Origin: Desulfovibrio sp. X2
GTDB lineage: Bacteria; Desulfobacterota; Desulfovibrionia; Desulfovibrionales; Desulfovibrionaceae
Reading direction: 5' to 3'
NCBI RefSeq assembly: GCF_000422205.1
Contig: NZ_ATHV01000014.1
Coordinates: 1-64,000 of the forward strand
Length of the DNA: 64,000 nucleotides
Numbering within the stretch: the first letter of the stretch is position 1; the number at the start of each line of letters is the position of its first letter. The notes beneath the pieces were generated by a model. That model worked only from the letters and a program-made list of their open reading frames with translations. It searched no databases and was not told the origin of the DNA. Positions 60,001-64,000 of this stretch are shown here, in pieces. Both the position numbers and the translations under genes were made by a program.

Positions 60001-60955
60001 CGGCCGGGTCCTTGAGCGTGACCCGGACCTGCCCGTCCGCGCTCGGCGCGGAAAAGACGTCGTGGCCCTTGGCCTGGCAGGCGATCTCGAGCCCGGCGCC
60101 CTTGGCCGTGAGGCTCTTCAGGTCCACCTCGCCCGTGGCCATGTCCAGGCCGAGCGAGCTTGCCAGCGACAGGGCGGCCCTGCGGTAGCCCGGCAGGAGC
60201 ACGTCGACGTTCACGTCCAGCGCCGAGGACTCGATGACGATGTGCCCGTCCGGCGAGCCGTGGCCCCCACCGGTCCAGGTCAGGCGGCCCTGCACGGCCT
60301 TGAACAGGCCCACCGGGCCGCTGTCCAGGTCTGCCCCTCCGGAGAGGGTGAAGGCCCTGCCCGCGCCTTCTCCCGCGTCCAGCTCCACGTTCGTGAGCCG
60401 GGTGAAGTGGCCGGTGACGCGGTCGTCGATCTCGGCGCCCATGCCCGAAAGGCGGACGCGCTCGACCACGACCTTCCACGGCGACCCGCCCTGCTGCTCC
60501 TCGGCGCGGCCCTCCTGCCCGGCCGGGACCGGGGCGAGGGTCTCGGTCCCGCTCTTCTGCTGCGGGAGGAAGCCCGGGTTCAGGTTCCAGCGGCCGTCCG
60601 GGTTGCGCACGAGGTGCACGGAGAGGCCTTCCAGGCGCACGACGCGCACCTTGAGCTCGCGGCGCAGCAAGGGGAGTATCTCCACGCGCACCACGGCGCG
60701 CACGAGCCGCGCGGCCGGATCGCCCTCGAAGCCCTCCGGGCTGTCGACGACGACGTCCCTGATCTCGAATCCGGCGTGGGGGAAGATCTCGAGGCGAAGG
60801 CCGCCCTCGATGCGCACGTTCGCGCCCAGGGCGGACTCGAGAGCCGAGTCTATGCGGCCGACGAACGCGGCAGTGTTCAGCAGGCGGGGCAGCACGCCGA
60901 CCACAAGGAAAAACGCTATGGCCAAGAGGCCGAGAATCGCGGTCAGCCGCTTCAT
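57050..60955 (-). CDS. AsmA-like large envelope protein
   Basis: A 1301-residue protein with one N-terminal membrane segment (LTAILGLLAIAFFLVVGVLPRLL) and a long periplasmic, beta-rich chain. The start (RIDSALESALGANVRIEGGLRLEIFPHAGFEIRDVVVD) and the C-terminal ISGRASIASFDPLDIAFDIEGTDLNVD are characteristic of the AsmA/TamB group, proteins now thought to form hydrophobic bridges for lipids between the membranes. A Pro-rich linker lies near residues 505-530. Complete and free of frameshifts. Gene stands alone between the yihY-like and flavoprotein genes; what lipid it moves is unknown. Confidence 0.87.
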   Translation of the reverse strand: MKRLTAILGLLAIAFFLVVGVLPRLLNTAAFVGRIDSALESALGANVRIEGGLRLEIFPHAGFEIRDVVVDSPEGFEGDPAARLVRAVVRVEILPLLRRELKVRVVRLEGLSVHLVRNPDGRWNLNPGFLPQQKSGTETLAPVPAGQEGRAEEQQGGSPWKVVVERVRLSGMGAEIDDRVTGHFTRLTNVELDAGEGAGRAFTLSGGADLDSGPVGLFKAVQGRLTWTGGGHGSPDGHIVIESSALDVNVDVLLPGYRRAALSLASSLGLDMATGEVDLKSLTAKGAGLEIACQAKGHDVFSAPSADGQVRVTLKDPAAFFQVLGGQPPAALEQGEASASLSFTADGEAFAVSDLDVRAGTSRIGGSLRLERYADPIVTVDLSATDLDVGTFLIHDGHDDDPPASRSAAQAGGAVKDFVAWVQGMDLEFRLHADNAEYQALKARDLNIQMAAHGGEIKASRFQASLPAGRLLGDVQAEVREDAMRASLSLDVLNPLPEGATPPPPPPAVPFPPKGSAADKGRPAPPPALVGLKLSVDGKPEAWSGSLKVPEFNPRDIYRVFSLAVPKGLDAKALTRAALTVSFSGGANSVVVDKASLSLDGASLDGKLRIDDLDAMPVRATLNADRLDLDRYMPLFAGGQGNGQAGAKSAAARKGPDLSAPLGLRRLAADDAVVQCKAGWIKAQGVTARDLAFAVEAQGGRCKLSLSGQALGGGVNALLGLGTENRTPVLMSEVKLSGVDLAQAAQLGQGGQSGSGRSLRGKLSGQISASARGANLGDILAGLSAQASLSLDQGAVLGAGTSLGPVAAKLTLKPGQGDAGKGFPYVVESSLRGSAPGEGLTLDAGLSGPVTLARSLDALQTRQAKLNLTGSWARMPERSRTITAQGLLDLDTAAGELGLGDLQVQALGTTVRAMLKGTNLNSAATWRGSVDVAPFSPRAVLEARKGGPIQTRDPAVLASASAVCDFTWGKGTLVLENIRLGLDATRISGRASIASFDPLDIAFDIEGTDLNVDSYREPRDAPDTNPGPVKLPIDFLANVKAKGSVHFDAFTIYGVPGRNVNVTVAGEKGFLQAAPCSATVCGGRLDAVVTAHIVKPNLILQVDGTAQKFQLGELLVSMAGAPYAGGVTTLKSSLTFTGATNDGLLEDMDGKGRLEVSDGWLLFSKPKSGKTETSLRDLVPTKQDLARAEGQARGTVRPEKATAFATADTDILVNNGVVGTAALNIEQPWGYKAEAKGGTDLVKEEVDYRVSVQVFKLTTIPVAIRGPWDDVKVEINTGAALVNTVKDAVTLPFRILRSLIP

Positions 60956-61056
60956 ATCACCCAGTCAGCTCCTCCATCGGATCATAGCAGCATCGGCCCG
61001 GAATGCCACTCCCCTTTTTGCTCCGGGAGAGGGGCGGGGCGCGGCTCGCGCCGGGC

Positions 61057-62202
61057 TCAGGCCGAAGCGCCGAAGCGGCGCATGAAACGGCGGTCGATGA
61101 AGTCCTTGAGGGCCATGGCCCAGCGCCCGCGAAGGCACAGTCCGCGCTTGTGCGCGAGCGCCGTGCCGTCTCCGGCGTTGAGCAGCAGGAGGTAGTGCGC
61201 GGCCCCGGGGTCGAAGGCCCGCAGCGGGCGGCCGCACAGGGCCGCGGCCAGGTTCTCCGCGAGCACGGGATTCTGGCGCACCGCGTAGACGCCCACCTTG
61301 TCCAGGGGGCGCGGCGCGAAGTCGATGCAGTCGCCTCCGCCGAAGATCTCGGGGTGCGCCGGGCTCTTCAGGAACCCGTCCACCAGGAGTCCGCAGCTTG
61401 GCCCCACGGGCAGGCCCGAGTCGCGGGCCAGGGGCGAGGGCTCTATGCCCGGCGCGAGGAAGGCCACGTCCCACAGGAGGCTTTTGCCGTCCGAGAGCCG
61501 GGCCAGCCCCGGCGAGAGGCCGGCCAGCCGGATCCCTTCGAGCACCCGCACGCCCTGCCCCGCGAGCGCGCCCAGGGCCAGGGCGCGCAGCCGTGCGGGA
61601 AAGCCCGCCAGCAGGCTGCTTCCGGCCAGCAGGGTGACGACCGGCCGCCCTCCGGCCAGGCGCACGGCGCGGGCCGCGTTGCCCGCCACCTCCACCCCGG
61701 CGGGGCCGCCGCCCGCGACGCACACTGCCACCCGGCCGCGCTCGCGGGCCAGCCCGGCAAGCCGCCCGCGCGCGGCGAGCAGAGCGCCCACGGGCTTGAC
61801 CGGCCAGACGTCCTGGGGCCAGACGTCCTGCAGCCGGGCGTCCTGGGGCCGCCCGCCGTCGATCGCCCCGGCGGCCACGCGGCTGCCGGTGTTCAGGGAG
61901 AGCACGTCGTAGTGGATGGACGAGCCGTCGGAGAGGATCAGGCGGCGCTCCTCCGGCTCGATGCGCACGGCCTCGCCGCGCACGAAGACGCCGCCGCGCT
62001 CGCGCACCATGCGCTCGACGGGAAAGCGGACCTCGGCGGCCTCGTAGAAGCCGCCGAGCAGGCCGGGGCCCATGCCCGAATAGTAGTGGTGCGGCCCGGG
62101 CGCCACGCAGGTCACGCGGTGGCCCGCGGCCGCCATGCGGGGGATGGCGCGCACGGCCGCGAGATGCGCGTGCCCGGCGCCGACGAGCACGAGATGTCCC
62201 AC
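61057..62202 (-). CDS. NAD(P)/FAD-dependent oxidoreductase of the NDH-2/SelD-associated type
   Basis: A 381-residue flavoprotein. FAD motif LVLVGAGHAHLAAVR is at residues 4-18, the second nucleotide motif AVCVAGGGPAGVEVAGNAAR near 155, and GGGDCIDF near 285. GHAHLAA with HHYYSGMGPGLLGGFY is typical of the oxidoreductase found alone or fused to SelD. It lacks the membrane-binding tail of true NDH-2. The GTG start at 62202 has AGGAG eight bases upstream. A 15-bp triplicate repeat lies in the coding sequence near residue 125. Electron acceptor unknown. Confidence 0.83.
   Translation of the reverse strand: MGHLVLVGAGHAHLAAVRAIPRMAAAGHRVTCVAPGPHHYYSGMGPGLLGGFYEAAEVRFPVERMVRERGGVFVRGEAVRIEPEERRLILSDGSSIHYDVLSLNTGSRVAAGAIDGGRPQDARLQDVWPQDVWPVKPVGALLAARGRLAGLARERGRVAVCVAGGGPAGVEVAGNAARAVRLAGGRPVVTLLAGSSLLAGFPARLRALALGALAGQGVRVLEGIRLAGLSPGLARLSDGKSLLWDVAFLAPGIEPSPLARDSGLPVGPSCGLLVDGFLKSPAHPEIFGGGDCIDFAPRPLDKVGVYAVRQNPVLAENLAAALCGRPLRAFDPGAAHYLLLLNAGDGTALAHKRGLCLRGRWAMALKDFIDRRFMRRFGASA
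61802..61846. repeat. Three tandem 15-bp units within the flavoprotein gene
   Basis: GGCCAGACGTCCTGG, GGCCAGACGTCCTGC and AGCCGGGCGTCCTGG follow one another (61802-61846) and encode repeated QDVWP-type pentapeptides, the third degenerate. The frame is kept. It lies in a loop between the two nucleotide-binding halves and may vary in number among strains. Confidence 0.7.
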
Positions 62203-62249
62203 GGTGTCCGCTCCTGCCCCGGATTACGTCGCGCGCTCCCCGGCAGACC

Positions 62250-62768
62250 CTAGCAGGCCGAGAGCTGCGAGACCTCGTCCCCGGACAGGAGCCTGTCCAG
62301 GTCGAGCAGGATGAGCAGGCGGTCCGAGAGCTTGCCCACGCCGCTGATGTACTCGGACTCGATGCCCGCGACCACGGGCGGCGGCGGCTCGATGGTGTCC
62401 TGGGGAATGCGCAGGACCTCGGACACGGCGTCGACCACGAAGCCGATGATCATGGCGCAGATCTCCACGACCATGATCCGCGTGTCCTTGTCGTGGTTGT
62501 GGTCCGCCATGCCGAAGCGCTTGCGCAGGTCCACCACCGGGATGACCTTGCCGCGCAGGTTGATGACCCCCTCCACGAAGCTCGGGGCCTTGGGGACCTT
62601 GGTGATGGCGACCATGCGGATGATCTCCTGGACCTTCAAGATGTCGATGGCGAACTCCTCCTCGCCCAGGGAAAAGGTCACCAGCTGGCGGATGGAGGAG
62701 TCCCCCCTGTCGCCGGTCCTGCTGCCCACGAGATGCATGAGTTCGGAATCCTGGCTCGCTGTGCCCAT
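62250..62768 (-). CDS. cheW: Chemotaxis coupling protein CheW
   Basis: A 172-residue adaptor that links chemoreceptors to CheA. The core fold is visible from about residue 27: RQLVTFSLGEEEFAIDILKVQEIIRM, then FVEGVINLRGKVIPVVDLRKRFG, and GFVVDAVSEVLRIPQDTIEPPP. The first 25 residues are an unconserved, charged lead. No receptor or CheA lies nearby in the window, though a response regulator of CheY type follows two genes further on in the same direction. Confidence 0.94.
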   Translation of the reverse strand: MGTASQDSELMHLVGSRTGDRGDSSIRQLVTFSLGEEEFAIDILKVQEIIRMVAITKVPKAPSFVEGVINLRGKVIPVVDLRKRFGMADHNHDKDTRIMVVEICAMIIGFVVDAVSEVLRIPQDTIEPPPPVVAGIESEYISGVGKLSDRLLILLDLDRLLSGDEVSQLSAC

Positions 62769-62861
62769 GATCGCCTCCTCCGGAGTTGCTGCGCCGGGCC
62801 GCCGCTCGCTGCGCGGCGGCCGCGTCGACTCCTTCTTAGCCTTATGCGCCGCGGAAATCCC

Positions 62862-63659
62862 TTATTTTTCCGGCCCGGGCCAAAGCGCGTCCGTGCGCCC
62901 CATGAGGTGGTAGGCGAGAAGGCCGTACCACTCGTGCGCCGCGAGCACGGCGCGGTCGAGCCCGCCCGCGAGGTCGAGGCCGAAGGTGCGCGCGAGCGGG
63001 TCGCCCGGCCTGCGCGTGCGGTAGTCCACGGGCCAGGGGACGACGGGAAAGTTCGCGGCGCGAAAACAGCCCACGGAGCGCGGCATGTGCCAGGCCGAGG
63101 TCACGAGCAGCCAGACCTCGCCGGGCTTGGGATCGGCCAGTCGGCGGCTGAACACGGCGTTCTCCCAGGTGTTGCGCGATTCGCGCTCGAAGACCACCCG
63201 CGAGGTGTTAAAGCCGATGCCGTCCAAGAGCGCGGCGAGTTCGTCGGCCTCGCGGCGGTCCTGGTCGTGGATGTCCCCGGAGCCGCCGGTGAAGATCAGC
63301 CTGGCCGAGGGATAGCGGCGGGCGAGCGCGAGCATGGCCAGCAGCCGCTCCGAGCTGTCGTTCACCGACCATTCGTCCCGCGAGGCCGCGAGCGAGGGGT
63401 CGAGGAAGCCGCCGAGCACCACGATCCCGTCCACCCGGGGCGGCGGAGCGGGACGGGCGAAGCGCTCCTCCAGCGGCCGGAGCATGGCGCTGCCCACGGG
63501 CAGCACGGCCACGGCCAGCAGCGCGAGGGCCGCGACGGCCACGAGCAGGCGTCCCGAGCGCCTCCCGAGGAGCATGAGCGCGGTGCCCGCGACGAGCAGG
63601 AGGAGCAGCAGATTGTCGGGCGATGCAAGGGGACCGAAGATCTTGGAGAGGGCGAACAT
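62862..63659 (-). CDS. YdcF/ElyC (DUF218) family membrane protein
   Basis: A 265-residue protein with two N-terminal membrane segments (about 15-60) and a DUF218 domain: DGIVVLGGFLDP, ARLIFTGGSGD, SRNTWENAVF and LLVTSAWHMPRSVGCFRAA. Related ElyC is involved in cell-envelope (peptidoglycan or enterobacterial common antigen lipid-carrier) maintenance. Exact activity here is unknown. Stands between cheW and the response regulator, same direction. Confidence 0.87.
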   Translation of the reverse strand: MFALSKIFGPLASPDNLLLLLLVAGTALMLLGRRSGRLLVAVAALALLAVAVLPVGSAMLRPLEERFARPAPPPRVDGIVVLGGFLDPSLAASRDEWSVNDSSERLLAMLALARRYPSARLIFTGGSGDIHDQDRREADELAALLDGIGFNTSRVVFERESRNTWENAVFSRRLADPKPGEVWLLVTSAWHMPRSVGCFRAANFPVVPWPVDYRTRRPGDPLARTFGLDLAGGLDRAVLAAHEWYGLLAYHLMGRTDALWPGPEK

Positions 63660-63714
63660 GGAGCCTCCCGGGCGCTGCTGGGGGCGGCCCGGCCGGACCG
63701 CCCGGAAAAACGAA

Positions 63715-63745
63715 GGCCGCCGGTCCCGGGGAGGGGACGGCGGCC
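63715..63745 (-). terminator. Terminator after the response regulator gene
   Basis: GGCCGCC-GTCCC pairs with GGGAC-GGCGGCC (63715-63727 with 63734-63745, one bulged G). On the leftward strand the stem is followed by TTCGTTTTT, giving a U-run. It ends the gene that starts to the right of the window. Confidence 0.75.
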
Positions 63746-63770
63746 CGTATGAACGTATGAACGCGTGGGC

Positions 63771-64000
63771 CTACGAGCCCCCCATGCCCCTGTCGTCGAG
63801 CAGGCCGAGCTTCTGGATCTCGGTGATGATCATGGTCTCGTCGATGGGCTTGACCAGAAAGGAGGTGGCGCCGCCGAGGAAGAAGGCGTTGTGGGTGTCC
63901 TCGGAGTCGTCCAGGACCGTGGTGATGATCACCTTGACCTGGCGGTCCTCGCCCACCTCGTGCTCGCGCTCGATCTCGCGGATCTCGCGCAGGGCGTTGT
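63771..64000 (-). CDS. CheY-like response regulator, C-terminal part only
   Basis: The frame enters from the right edge and reads NALREIREIEREHEV, then VKVIITTVLDDSEDTHNAFFLGGATSFLVKPIDETMI, ending LGLLDDRGMGGS. The conserved Thr (ITT), the aromatic region and the Lys-Pro (VKP) of receiver domains are visible; the phosphorylated Asp lies outside the window. No output domain follows, so it is probably a single-domain regulator. With cheW nearby a signalling role in motility is possible. Confidence 0.85.
   Translation of the reverse strand, partial: NALREIREIEREHEVGEDRQVKVIITTVLDDSEDTHNAFFLGGATSFLVKPIDETMIITEIQKLGLLDDRGMGGS

Noticed and set aside
55481-61195. A very long open frame on the + strand opposite the yihY-like and AsmA-like genes
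   Set aside because: Its translation is Gly/Arg/Ala/His/Val-rich with no domain; it mirrors high-GC codon bias of the real genes on the other strand. The same applies to long antisense frames across nuo (21277-24384, 24275-26962, 32647-35787).

Overview
The window looks like a piece of chromosome from a high-GC, Desulfovibrionales-type sulfate reducer or close relative. This is inferred from gene content: a complete 14-module complex I with fused subunits, a CIO-type cytochrome bd oxidase, menaquinone synthesis by the futalosine route (mqnA, mqnC, mqnD, mqnE), a tungsten-type aldehyde:ferredoxin oxidoreductase (AOR) operon, a PEP-CTERM protein, CheW and CheY-like genes. No rRNA gene or complete tRNA gene is present.

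Positions 1 to about 13618 are the right-hand part of a genomic island. It is base-compositionally mixed, with AT-rich stretches at 1-390, in the hsdS recognition domains and at 11880-12640. It ends in a 3' half of tRNA-Pro(UGG), 13569-13618, followed by what must be the tRNA's own terminator. The 5' half is missing here, so the reconstituted tRNA should lie beyond the left edge. The island holds a partial HTH gene overlapping an AlpA-like gene; a type I restriction-modification operon (hsdM, hsdS, a GIY-YIG protein, a Fic protein, hsdR); a DUF2384-Xre antitoxin-like protein without a visible toxin; an Integrase_1-type recombinase; a striking 530-bp block made almost entirely of short perfect hairpins (11347-11879); a 96-codon ORFan; and a second tyrosine recombinase beside the attachment site.

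From 13725 the core chromosome begins. A leftward block carries a GH15 glucoamylase-like gene, ubiE, a methyltransferase, cydA, cydB and a UbiA prenyltransferase. The rightward nuo operon (20915-35790) encodes NuoA, a NuoB-C-D triple fusion and NuoE to NuoN. It supplies proton-pumping electron entry to menaquinone, with cytochrome bd as a possible oxygen-consuming exit. NuoF has Ala where the Glu that discriminates against NADPH normally sits. Then come a cysteine desulfidase, a DksA-like protein, a periplasmic binding protein, a disulfide reductase-like flavoprotein, a PEP-CTERM protein and the futalosine genes mqnD, mqnE-mqnC and mqnA, with cysQ.

The AOR operon (48404-52060) joins AOR, three small ubiquitin-like proteins and an E1-like enzyme behind a long structured leader. 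Its upstream region and that of the PEP-CTERM gene share the palindrome TATGTCA-N4-TGACATA. The rest holds a two-domain ABC ATPase, a fatty acid desaturase, an iron-sulfur flavoprotein, a YihY/BrkB membrane protein, a large AsmA-like protein, an NDH-2/SelD-type flavoprotein, cheW, a DUF218 protein and the end of a response regulator. An ~76-bp dispersed intergenic repeat occurs after nuoN and after mqnC.
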